Part shown: in pieces, positions 19,719 through 30,278 of the stretch
Numbering within the stretch: the stretch's first letter is position 1
How the letters are laid out: every line of letters begins with the position of its first letter
Assembly (NCBI GenBank): GCA_029817715.1
Contig: JARUPY010000534.1
Span: 3,784,501 to 3,848,500, forward strand
Length of the DNA stretch: 64,000 bases
Direction: 5' to 3'
Source: Melastoma dodecandrum
Taxonomy: Eukaryota > Streptophyta > Magnoliopsida > Myrtales > Melastomataceae
Translations under genes and position numbers: made by a program
The notes under the pieces: model-generated
What the model saw: only the letters and a program-made list of their open reading frames with translations
Told to the model about the DNA's origin: nothing
Databases searched by the model: none

Positions 19719-22700
19719 AAAAAAATGAAAAACAAGTCAAAAGAAGAAAAGAGTGGGGTCTTAGATTAAGATTAAATGTCGTGTGTTCGGAAGTGAGGGG
19801 TGGACATAAACACAATCTGGGGTGTAAATTATCATATCGTGGTATTTTGGTTGAGCATCTGTTGCTTTCTTCTCCTTCCATTGTTGTTCTTACTCACAAG
19901 AATGGCCAGACATCTGACTGATTAGATTAATAGAGATGAGAAGGTAGCCCTGAACTTACCAACTCTCTTTTATTCAACACAAGACTCTTACCGATCCCCT
20001 CCCCCCTGCTTGACCTCTTCCAGAAAATAATGAATATGAGCTTGATTAGGGTTAAGGATTATGGGGCAACCGTTAGAAACCTTAACACGCCCACTACTGG
20101 ACACTTGGGTTCAAGCTAAGCGGTCATCTCCTGCCTCCTTTTGCCAAATTCAATTTTTGGTTCTCTCCTTCTTTTTGGGTGGGGGATTTTCTTTTTTGTA
20201 TGTAGTGAAGTGGGTAACAGAAGAAGGGTCCTTATCAGAACATTGAGGACCTCTGTAATTGCTGCTGCTGGTCATTTTCAAATGCTTCCCACAAAAACTT
20301 TCAAAAAGCAAAAAAAGAAGCTGCTGCCCCTTTCTCCTCCACGGACGGACACAGACAAGACACTCACACTATCTCCAAAGGACAATCACGTTGTCTGTGA
20401 TGGGCCCTCCTTACGTTGTATTATTGGGCTTTTGGGCCCGGACAATGCCTTCATGTAGTCGTTATCATTCTATCTTGATTGATGAATCATCATGACTCGC
20501 GAGAACTCGGAGTAAATAATGTTCAGTGGGAGGGAGGTCAAGAGCGTGGAAGACTTTTTGGAAAAGGAGGTTGGTGAGAGAGAGTCAATGGTTGGGGGGG
20601 GGTGACAGAAAGTGGGTGGGGTTTGCTATTTGTCCCCGGGCTAGGGCAGTGAGTGGACTACACTGATATCTTCTTGTACGAACTAGTAACGCCAGTGTGC
20701 ATCAGTGGTCTCTGCCCTACGTGTCTTCAATGGATGGGAATCGAGATCCTGGGGACCCTTTTTCCCTTTTGTAGATTTGCCAAAAAAAAATGCTACAGTT
20801 TAGATTCCTCTCCCCACAAACACTCGTTTCTCTTTCTTTTTTTTTTTTTAAAAAAAAATTATTATTAAAGGGGCTTAAATTAAAACTGCTAAGATAGAAG
20901 ATTACTAAGACCGGATTGGGTGTGAATGTCCGTACTGGGCCTGGTCCTGGGCCTGGATCTTGTCATGGGCTTTTTTGGGTTTGGTCCTTGGCCCAACATT
21001 CTGTAGGACTCGACAGAGTTTGTTCAGCCAGAAGCGATAAATGAGGAATCCGACGTTTCCCCGCCATTGTACTTTCTCTCAATCGACGTCGAACAGGCCG
21101 GCACGGTCGCCGTGCTCAAACCCTGGCTTCAGGGTTCCTTTGGTGTTTGAATCGCTGAGATGTGCCGTGACGTTGGGGACGTGGAGTTTCCGCACAGGCG
21201 GACGAGGGCCGCTATCATGGGGCTGGCTCGGGAGATTGCCGTGCAGGAAGCCGACTCGAGGAGGTTTTTGGTCCCGGGTGAGGAGGCTTAAGCTCCGAAG
21301 AGAGCTTCTGTTGGGGGACAGTGTCGTTCTTGTGGTTGGCCGCGACCGTCTGCTTTGTCACAACGGGCCGGGTGGAGATCGCGGTAGGATGGTTGAGCTT
21401 GCTCGTGATGGCGTGGATTGCAATCAGAATCACGGGGGTGTGCGTGAACAAAACCCTGCCAGTCTCTAGGGTTGATGATGATTGAATCGGGAGTAGCAAA
21501 AGTTAGCAGATGAATATATCTTTTTCCGTTGGGTGCAGAAATGTTGAGGTTTAGGAAATGTTCGAAGTGGGTGGTTAGTAGAGAGATTCAGTTTACAGTA
21601 AGAGCTGCCAAAATTTCTAGGTTGTGTGTGGTTGAGTAGAAGTATTGCAGATATAAAAGGAACATATAGAGAAGAGAAGCAAGTAGATCTAAAGACATTA
21701 TATAATGTTGATTGGTTAGCTCTTGTAGTTTACCCGATCTAGAAGGTCATTGGTCGGTCCAGTCCTCTTTGATGGGCTCTCGGGTTAACTGTTAACGCGT
21801 TCAAACTAAGTAAACTTGGTTCAATGGTCAGGCCTGGCCTCTTTGCTTTTTATTTAATTACCGAAAATCATAGGCATCACAGGGAGCCATATTTGACCGA
21901 TGAATAATTAAATGTTAGCTGGGGCTGTATCTTACCGTTGACTTCAGTTTATAAATTCATTTGCATGACATGATTTTCATCTCCAACGCTTTCTTTCTGA
22001 CAAAACTTCACAACTCCCCCCCACCCTTCTTTATAAAGCTCACCTTTCATCCCACCATTTTTGTTTACTCTAGTTTAGTTTTTTTTTTGTTGATCTTCAT
22101 CTTCCTAAGATTTACGGTGATCAAATCTGCTGCACTCTGTTGTCTCCTACTTGTGTAAAATACTTGGTGATCAAGACTGGGGAGATCTGTCCCGCTTCCC
22201 GTTTTCGAATCCCAACTACCGTGATTCTGTTTCTTTAAGGTACTTTTGCTTTTGTTGATATGAGCACTTTCTGTTGGATGGTTATGTTCAAAATCTGCCA
22301 GGTCAATTTATCGTCTGGTGTAGGCTGCTCGTTAGGTAGAGGCTTCAGGTTCTTTCTGTGATCCATGTATTGCTGATGACTGCATTTGGAGAGTTCGGCT
22401 GTAGTTTCGGTGTGCTTCATTTTCTTTCAGTTCAGAAGCTGCACGATGAATTTTGGAATGAATATGCTTAACTGGAAACATCTAATTGGGGTCAGAGGTC
22501 AACCCAAATTTATTGTCTGTGTATCTACACAATCTGTCCATCTTCTGTGTTTCCAGGTGATTTTGTGCTTGTTTTGTTTACTGGGCTCATGAATAGAACG
22601 GCATAGTTGGATCTGAAACAAGAGAATACTAGATGACAAGATTCTTTGCCAACCGTTGCGAAGTCTTTATGAATTCTTGCCTGCCCGTTGATGCAGACGA

Positions 22701-22724
22701 TAACCTAATCCCTTTTGCTTGAAG
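19719..22724. other. SCL4 to CRAL-TRIO intergenic region with possible coding island
   Basis: This contains the SCL4 3' flank and the CRAL-TRIO gene upstream region. GGGCCT/GGCCCA elements cluster at 20936-20996. A GC-richer island at 21008-21480 has protein-like segments in different frames but no complete gene (see separate entry). A probable 5'-UTR exon of the CRAL-TRIO gene ends AAG|GTACTT at 22239, and the acceptor ATGCAG at 22696 implies a leader intron of about 457 bp. Confidence 0.55.
21008..21479 (+). other. Unresolved coding-like island
   Basis: After an acceptor-like TTCTGTAG (21006), one frame reads about 45 protein-like codons (EFVQPEAINEESD ... KPWLQGSFGV) to a stop near 21150. 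A second frame runs from an ATG at about 21159 (MCRDVGDVEFPHRRTRAA...) to a stop near 21291. A third, from about 21285 to 21479, encodes a hydrophobic stretch (SFLWLAATVCFVTTG, WLSLLVMAWIAI). A separate 142-codon frame spans 21041-21469. None was recognised. It could be a decayed membrane-protein gene, a frameshifted small gene, or a non-coding first exon region. Confidence 0.3.
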
Positions 22725-24045
22725 ATGATGTTCCTAAGGAGGAAGCAGACACAACATCATCCCGAGGATGATGTTTTCCAAAGGGAGATTAAGGTCAGTT
22801 TCCGGAAGCTCCTTTTGTCTCTTCTAGCGGTTTATGATTCCGCGCTTCTGATGGTGACCTTTGATTATGAAATGATAAAAGCTGCATTTCCATCAGGTTA
22901 AGGAGCTCAGGGATGAGCTTGGACCCTTGTCTGGGCATAGGTTGAAGTACTGCACTGATCCATGCCTCAGAAGGTACTTGATTGCTCGGAATTGGAACGT
23001 GGAGAAAGCAATGAAAATGCTGGAAGATACACTTGAATGGAGATCGACCTTTAAGCCCGAAGAAATCCGTTGGGTAAAAACTGACGTGATCTCTGTCATG
23101 TTCATTTTAGTATGAGTCAAACACTGAATTATTCTGATAGCATTCTTTGTTTCCTTGATTTTGATTTGCATTCGAGCTCAACAATTGCAAGAGGCCTTAT
23201 CTGACCATCATGCTTCTGCAGCATGAAGTTGCCCACGAGGGTGAGACCGGGAAAGTCTCGAGGGCAGATTTCTTTGATCGCCAAGGAAGGACTGTGCTTA
23301 TAATGAGGCCCGGGAAGCAGGTGTCTTTTGCGAATCTACTAGATAATTGACATCAAAACCATCCAAAATGCTAACATGCCAGGCTTTTTACTGCAGAACA
23401 CAACTTCTGCAGAAGGCAACATTCGTCATCTGGTGTATCTGATAGAGAACAGCATCCTTAACCTTCCCGAGGGTCAGGAGCAAATGTCATGGTTGATAGA
23501 CTTCACCGGTTGGACGCTTAAGACCCAGGTCCCTGTTAAAACGGCTCGCGATATCGTTCACATTTTGCAGAACCATTACCCGGAGAGGCTGGCAGGGGCA
23601 TTTTTATACAATCCACCTCGAATTTTTGAGGCCTTCTGGAAGGTTCGCCCGATGTCTGTCGCATAGATTAAGTTCTTTTTGGGTTTGCTGCTGAGTTAAT
23701 ATCGAGAGAGCAAATCATCATCCTGTTCTATCATTTCCGGATACGATGTGATGTGTTCGTCTTCGTTGACTATACATCCTCTGTAATTCACAGGCTGTCA
23801 GGTACTTCTTAGACCCGAAGACCTTCGAGAAGGTGAAGTTTGTGTACCCAAAGAACAAGGACAGTGTGGAGCTGATGAGCACATTCTTCGACGTTGAGAA
23901 CCTTCCTGCCGAATTCGGGGGCAAAGCCACCCTGACGTACAACCACAAAGAGTTCTCGAAGATGATGGAGGAGGATGATGTCAAAACTGCCGAGTTCTGG
24001 AGTTCAGATGATAAACCCTGCCTTGTACCTAATACCAACATCTGA
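22725..24045 (+). CDS. CRAL-TRIO (Sec14-like) lipid-transfer domain protein
   Basis: Five exons join in phase: 22725-22793, 22897-23073, 23222-23320, 23397-23642 and 23794-24045. They give 280 codons, or 279 if the second ATG at 22728 is used; relatives begin MFLRR, favouring the second. The basic N-terminus is followed by the CRAL-TRIO N-terminal helical region (about 25-80, with LRRYLIARNW and MLEDTLEWR). The lipid-binding fold follows (about 95-240: GRTVLIMRPGKQ, LIDFTGWTL, NHYPERLAGAFLYNPPRIFEAFW, FLDPKTFEKVKFVYP). The family binds and exchanges phosphatidylinositol or other small lipids, and this small cytosolic subfamily lacks GOLD or nodulin extensions. All introns are GT-AG. The specific lipid ligand cannot be read from the sequence. 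Confidence 0.93.
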
Positions 24046-24951
24046 AAAATGCCTTGGCTGTCCATGCCCTGTGCATCACCAGCCACGTAACTACGCCCTG
24101 CCAGAGACTGTATACATGCGAAAATATTGGAAGAAACCCTAACTTTGATTTCCATGAAAAGAAGCTACGTCAGTTTGAAACATTGTTACACTGAAACACA
24201 TCCATATCTCTATTTTAAGTCTCACAATTGTGATTTCTAACTATTCCATCCATTTGATCCGGGAGCATAACACAGACACAGCATATTATGCGAGAGAATT
24301 CAGCTCGCTCACGCTGAATTCTACTGTTCACGACCAGGAGTCGAAGTAAAAGCACAGAGAAATTTGTAGTAACCAGCTAAAGAAAAGTAGGACGATGGGA
24401 TTCTACCTGTACAATAGGCCTCCTCAGGAATGAGAAGCTTCTACATTAAAGTTCACTGGAGCAACCAACTGACGAAGGTTGGATTCTTGAAGGCAGCTGC
24501 AACCCATTCCTTATCATTCCACTACTTGTTAACTGTAGATTCAGATATTTTAAAAGCATACTGTTAGCTGGAACGGACATTTTCGCCCTTAAAACGTCAG
24601 CCCTTTCATGACAAAATCATAGGTTTTAAATTGCAAAAAATTCTGTTCGATTGTAGCAGTACAGAACAATTCGTCGGGAAGACAAGAAGGTTACCTGATT
24701 CTTCATCTGCATGATCCAGTCTAAGCACACCAATGCCCAGAATGTTGGATCAGACATATTGAATTATATGCCAGCCTCGTCGTTTATAGCCGGTTTGGTT
24801 CGCAAAAAGGAGTTGGGAATGGACTCTATTTTTGTTAAGAATCCACTCAATTCCTTCACGAAAGTTTCCTTCAACAAAATCGATTCAATTCCCTTGCCCA
24901 TTCTTCTGACCAAACATAACAGCAGAGTATCCACATTTCGCGATGAGAATC
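24046..24951. other. Flank between CRAL-TRIO gene and Sirevirus insertion
   Basis: The 3' flank of the CRAL-TRIO gene. No further gene is supported; a short open frame at 24711-24977 runs into the retrotransposon and is not conserved-looking. The host sequence broken by the insertion resumes at 39495. Confidence 0.6.
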
Positions 24952-24956
24952 CAGTC
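24952..24956. repeat. Target-site duplication CAGTC (left)
   Basis: Identical to 39490-39494 on the other side of the Sirevirus-like element. Confidence 0.9.
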
Positions 24957-25373
24957 TGTTACACTAAGAGGGGGTGAATTAGTATTAATCTCCAAATTAG
25001 GATTTTAACGCTTTTTCGTTTTACCTCGCAGCGGAAGAAAGCTTCTGTTAAACAGAACCGTAGATAGGTTTCTGTACAACAGAACGTTCAAGTGTGTTCG
25101 CAATTTGTTTGATTGGACACAAGTATTTTTATAGTGGTTCAGCAAATTGCTTACGTCCACTCTTCACCCAAATATTTGGATGGTTTCCACTCAAATGTAT
25201 CTCAGTACAAATTACACAAGTGATAGCAACTAAAATCAGATCCAAAGGTTCTGTACAATAGAGGCTTGAGTGGCAGAGCACAGACTAGAAGGTTCTGTAC
25301 CGTAGAGGTTTGTTACGAAGCACAAACACTGAGGTTCTGTACTATAGTAACTTAGGCTCAATACAGACCAGAA

Positions 25374-25622
25374 GGTTCTGTATCGTAGTAAGTTCGGCAC
25401 AACACAGATCAAAGGGTTCTGTGTCGAAGAAACTTAGGCACAACACAGATCAGAGGGTTCTGTGTCGAAGAGGTTTGGCACAACACAGACCAGAAGGTTC
25501 TGTGTCGAAGAAGGTAAGGCACAACACAGACCAGAAGGTTCTGTGTCGAAGAAGGTAAGCACGACACTGACCAGAAGGTTCTGTGTCGAAGAAGGTAAGG
25601 CACAATACTGACCAGAAGGTTC
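25374..25622. repeat. About 41-bp tandem repeats in the LTR with dyad CAGAAGGTTCTG
   Basis: Roughly six imperfect units share the pattern GGTTCTGTGTCGAAGAAGGT...CACAACACAGACCA. Most carry the inverted repeat CAGAA-GG-TTCTG. The same array recurs in the 5' LTR near 37500-37760. Confidence 0.85.
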
Positions 25623-25766
25623 TGTATCAGACGTGTTAACCTTCTATAGCACAGATCAAGAGATTCTGTACTGTAAGCTTCAACCTTCTACAGAACAGAT
25701 CCAAGGATTCTGTACAGATCCAACCTTCTACAGAACGTATCCTTTGTCATAGGATGAACAACGTGC

Positions 25767-25958
25767 CCTCTGTCCTGGGGTGACAGCCTTCCTCCTGTCC
25801 TGAGGTGACAGCCTTCCTCCTGTCCTGAGGTTGAACAGCGTTCCCTCTGTTCTGGGGTGACAGCCTTCCTCATGTCCTGAGGTGACAACCTTCCTCTTGT
25901 CCTGAGGTGACAGCCTTCCTCCTGTCCTGAGGTGACAACCTTCCTCTTGTCCTGAGGT
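25767..25958. repeat. Short tandem repeats (GTGACAGCCTTCCTCCTGTC type)
   Basis: Seven or so imperfect copies of a 24-30 bp unit containing CTTCCTCCTGTCCTGAGG. Matching copies occur in the 5' LTR at about 38320-38516. Open frames across it are repeat-derived and not genes. Confidence 0.85.
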
Positions 25959-26299
25959 TCCTGCACACAGAGCTCTACACAACAGAAGCTGGTTAGTCCC
26001 TCACCTTCTGTGCTCCCGAGGTTCAGCCCTTCTCTCCGACCCGCTGCACGTTGATCACACGACCTCCAGCCGTGCCTCCAGCCAACGTATCCTGTAGCTT
26101 CCAGTCGAGTCCCTCGAGCCCCCGAGTCACTCTCCCAAATGGTTTCACCAACGATGCAGCTTCCGCCGATAGTGCTCCTCGTGTTACTAACTCGAACGAA
26201 TGAAAGAACTAAAGCTCAAGCACACGCTCTCTCTGATCAGAATGGGATAAGGGAAAAATGAATGTTCTGTATGTGTATGTGTTGAATGGGAGAGAGCAT

Positions 26300-26310
26300 G
26301 GCCTTTTATA
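26300..26310 (-). promoter_or_regulatory. TATA box of 3' LTR
   Basis: Read on the minus strand as TATAAAAGGCC, identical to the site in the 5' LTR at 38832-38842. It sets the probable U3/R border. Confidence 0.7.
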
Positions 26311-26957
26311 CACGCAAAGAAAATAAAATATAAAAGGTAAAAATAAAAACCTAATCTGCAAAATAAGAAATTAAAAGTTAGTTTACATAATAAACAAAAT
26401 GAAATACACGTGCATGCATTCAGCAATGGATATGATCATATCAAAATAAAATAGGGATATGATTATTTCCCTAAATAATGCAGCACAGAAGGTATCGCAG
26501 AAGGTTCTGCTCGATAGCCTTCTCCAGATGGAAATAATCGAAGATTTATTTCCATTGGTGTAATAATTCATTCCATCCTGATAAAGATACACATGAGAAT
26601 GTATCTGGACAGGTGGTGGTGATTGGCAACCAAATAACGGTCATATAGAGGTCGTAAGAGCTTACAGAAGCCTGTAGACCAACTAGTAGAACCTTTCCAT
26701 AAATAGAGATCTTATTTCCTTCTATAAGAAATATTATCTCCAATATGATTATTTGGAAATCAAATCATGGTAATCTGATTAGACGATTATCTTAATCAGA
26801 TAATGTATATTTCGTAATTAAATAATTGATAACAAATCACTTAATTACAACAATGATTCTTACAAAAAGATCCTCATTATGAAAAGCTTCTGTAGAATAG
26901 GATGTTCGACCTTCTGTAGTACAGAGGGTCCGGTTCATCATCAAAACCGTCCCAACA

Positions 26958-26972
26958 ATCTCCCCCTTTTTG
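26958..26972 (-). other. Polypurine tract of Sirevirus-like element
   Basis: The minus strand reads CAAAAAGGGGGAGAT directly before the 3' LTR (TGTTGGG). This is the plus-strand primer site for reverse transcription. Confidence 0.85.
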
Positions 26973-27720
26973 ATGATGACAAAACATTCATCGTTGAGGG
27001 AAATGTTTTTGCAAGAACTCCCCCTAACTCCCCCTAAATTGATGAGAGTAAGAGTCTCGCGTTTGTATAGAACCATAAGGTTTCTGTGAAACAAAGCATA
27101 GAAGCTTCTGTTATAAAGAAGGTTATTTACAGAGCACAAAGGCTTCTGTGATTTATACAGAGCATGGAGCTTCTGTATTTAGCCCGACAAAAATGATGGT
27201 ATTTCATTTCTGCACTCCCAGCAATAGTGACTTTAAAAAGATCACGAATCGCATTCCCTGCAGAAGGTTGCGATTATGAGCTGTATCAGTCTCATAGGCT
27301 TCTACACCGTAGACGGTATAGCCTTCTACAACCCATATAGTTATAGAAAATCAAGGATTTTTCTATAACCAATACAGAGCAAGGTACTCCCCCTCAACAC
27401 AATTTTCTCCCCCTTTTTGTCACATCAAAAAGAAGATGAATGTAGGTTGATAAAGAAGAGTAAATTTCTTGCAGAAGGTATGACATATCGTTCATAACCA
27501 ACATGCAGAAGGTAGTTTTAATTCTCGCAGAGGGTAGAGCAGAGAGTGCAAAACCGTCATGCAGAATGTGGTGCAGAAGGTGTGACAGAAAGTTCAATAC
27601 CATACTGCTCAAAGGAAATGTGTCCACGAGGTGGCACTTATTACAATATAGTAAACCACATAAATCAGTTTTTGGTCTAGCTAGAAATGTAGAAAACAAA
27701 AGAAACAGCAACTAAAGAGA

Positions 27721-29501
27721 TCACCCCTCAGCAGAATCCTTTTCCAGATGCTTGCGCAGAAGCTTGTCCTGGCGTTCCACTAAGCGAATCAGGTCAGTGA
27801 CCATTCGCTGAAGGACGCGGATGTCTTCCCCAAGATTGAGGAGAGCCATGTTATCCACAGGGACTTGAGCTTCAGCAGATGATGAAGGACGTCTCCGATC
27901 AGCAGGCTTAGCAGCAGAGGGTCGAGCAGAAGATGCTTCAGCATTCTTCTTGGCCTCTAGAAGCTTATCCTCATCATCACGCGCAGAATCCTGTGACTTC
28001 CCTTTCAGGGTCCAGGTAGAGCCCTTCCTCACATAATGTATGCTGGCTATAATTTGTTGTCCAAAAGTGCCAACTTTCCACTTTTCTTGAAAAGTAGAAG
28101 CATCAGTAGAGACACGAGCTAATTTCAGAAGGCCGACGATTACCTGGCCATAAGGGAGAGCTTTCCCAGCCGTATTGCAGCATCTTTTCATGTGGGAGAA
28201 CACCAGTAAACCAAGATTAAAGGGAGTGCCTTTCAGGATATGAGCCATCAACGTTGCATCATTGGAGGTGATGGTGTCGATGCTTCCAGTTCTTGGTAGA
28301 AGGCAGAACAGAATCACTCGATGCAGAATACGAGTTTTGAGATCCAGCTTGGTGGACTCAAGGTACTTGGTCGCTTGGACCTTCTGTCCCAAGATGATGC
28401 TATAGGAGTCTTCTTTTCCCATGTCCATCAGAGGATCATATTCCTCACAGCAGAACAATTGATTCACATCATGGGCAGAGAATACTAGTGTGACCCCTTC
28501 AATGACTGTCTTTATGAACTTGGCATGCGGGCCCTGTTCATGGAACGTGATGTTCGCATAGAACTCTCTCAAACGAGAGACAGGCAGCTCTGCATAGGTC
28601 TCACAGAAGGTTCTCAAATCGATTCTATCCAGCAGAGGGGCAATATCAAGTCCATTAGCCGCAAACCAGTTAAAATCGATCCGCTTAAAAGTGGCAATCT
28701 GCCTACCCGCAGCATCACATTTAGGCAGTTTATCATCGGCCAAAACAGTTTCAATCTCCTTCTTAGAGACAAGAGGATTTACCGGAAAGATATAGAATCC
28801 AGGTCCTCTGCGAAGGTGTAATCAGGAACAAGTTTCTCTGGGGACTTGGTTTTTTTGGCAGCCATATCAATGATAGAGGTGCTGACCGTCTCGGGCTATT
28901 TCCGTTTCAGCCTGGTCCTAGAGGAGACTCCTCCGGGTTTCATGGCATCATGGAGAAGCTTTTTGGTAGGAGTGGCCGCAGGCTTCTGAAGCTCAGAAGC
29001 TACTCCTTTCAGCTTGAGATCAGGAGAGACAGTGACGACCGGAGTAGGAACTTCCGTGTCAGCCTCACCAGGCACATCATTAGCAGGGGGGATCTCCACC
29101 ACCTCATCAGACGCGGCAATCTCAGCAGTAGGGGCGACAGGGAGTGTATCACTTGTCGCAGTAGAACCTTTGACAGAGGCCTTAGGAACAGAGCACTCAG
29201 GCACAGAAGGCTCAGAGACAGAGGGTTCCACCGTCATGACGATCGGAGGTTCCTTCTGGGTTGTATCTTCCACGGAGACTTGGACTTTTGAGGGCCCTTC
29301 GTCTGTGGAGATGAGAGGCATGCCATCGAGAGTCTCAACGGCAGCAATGGTCTGGTCCTTCGCAGGAGAGATGGGTTTCTCCGGCGAGGAAGGGGGTGGA
29401 GTCCTGCTCGCAGATGATGCAGGCTTCTCCGATCCAGAGGCGCGAGCCTTCTTTCTTCCGGCCTTAGCCTTTTTCCTCAGGGATTTCACTTTGGGTGCCA
29501 T
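27721..29501 (-). pseudogene. Envelope-like / extra ORF region of Sirevirus-like element (broken)
   Basis: The region between pol and the 3' LTR. A first frame starts at ATG 29501, reads a basic Lys/Ser-rich head (MAPKVKSLRKKAKAGRKK) and a Pro/Ser/Thr-rich disordered region, and stops at 28896. A second segment, in another frame, gives about 340 codons (28743-27721). This has a globular part resembling the PF20167-type plant transposon protein domain (VSRLREFYANITF, VTLVFSAHDVNQL) and a C-terminal coiled-coil-like helix (LGEDIRVLQRMVTDLIRLVERQ). The joining sequence near 28810-28895 contains stops and a frame change. Such ORFs are typical of Sireviruses and are often called envelope-like, but I see no clear signal peptide or membrane span. 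Function is unknown. Confidence 0.7.
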
Positions 29502-30278
29502 GGACACAGAGAAATCGAAAGTTTCGAGGTTAGGGCAAGAACAAGGAAGTTTCAGGGTTGAAGATGAAGTGTGAAGAAGGAGAGTCACGGTTAATGATTT
29601 TAACCAGCCTCCGAATGCCTTCTTTTTGGGAAGAAAATATTCTCCCGCCCAAAATACTCATGATTTTGATTTTTCAAGATGAAAAACTGTCATCTCACGA
29701 ATGACATGCATCAGAATATATGGGGAATATTTGTTTCCTTATTATAATAGGAAATCTGACGGTTCTGCAACGCAGAAGGTGGTTTCATAACCTTCTTTAG
29801 TGTAGAAGAGTCAAATATTATGGATATTATATCAAAAATATATTATTAGGATTAATAATTTCCTAATAGAAACGATATTGATCAGAACAAATATTTTATT
29901 TGATTCTGATTATATCTAAATATTTTATTGGATGATAATTGATATCTCCAGACGTAAACTTCCAATTAATTGGAAATTACCAAAGTTAGATTTAAGGTAT
30001 ACATATCGTTATACCTTCTATAAGATAGATGGTGAAATTCAAGCTTCTATTGTATAGAAAGCTAAAAATTCTACCTTCTATTGTGAAGAGTACAAGCATG
30101 TACCTTATGTAGAGTAGAAACAGAAGATTATACCTTCTGTAATGAAGTGCACAAATAAATGTACCTTCTATATAATAGAGTGTAGAGGATTCTACCTTCT
30201 ATGATGAAGTGTACGAAAGTGTACCTTCTGTAGTAAGCTTTTGAAGTTCTTACTTAACTTATTGTCTTCTGAAAGACA

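Larger units (their letters stand above)
24957..26957 (-). repeat. 3' LTR of Sirevirus-like element
   Basis: A 2001 bp LTR with TG...CA ends. A TATA box (TATAAAAGGCC, minus strand) lies at 26300-26310, so U3 is about 26957-26300 and the rest is R-U5. It contains two tandem-repeat blocks (25374-25622 and 25767-25958). Compared with the 5' LTR it lacks about 430 bp of repeat-rich DNA near 25710, and otherwise the two are very similar. Confidence 0.92.

Noticed and set aside
21041..21469. 142-codon frame between SCL4 and the CRAL-TRIO gene
   Set aside because: Arg/Gly-rich and unrecognised, and other frames over the same DNA look more protein-like. Kept only as part of an unresolved island.
25310..25558. 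82-codon repetitive frames in the Sirevirus LTR (and the equivalent at 37437)
   Set aside because: They are translations of the 41-bp tandem repeats, with no sign of a gene.
25374..25958. Regularly spaced repeats that might suggest a CRISPR-like array
   Set aside because: The repeats are contiguous and imperfect, lie inside an LTR in a plant genome, and recur in the partner LTR.
29014..29574. 186-codon plus-strand frame opposite the envelope-like region
   Set aside because: It is a low-complexity shadow of the minus-strand retroelement frame, which has the better domain evidence.
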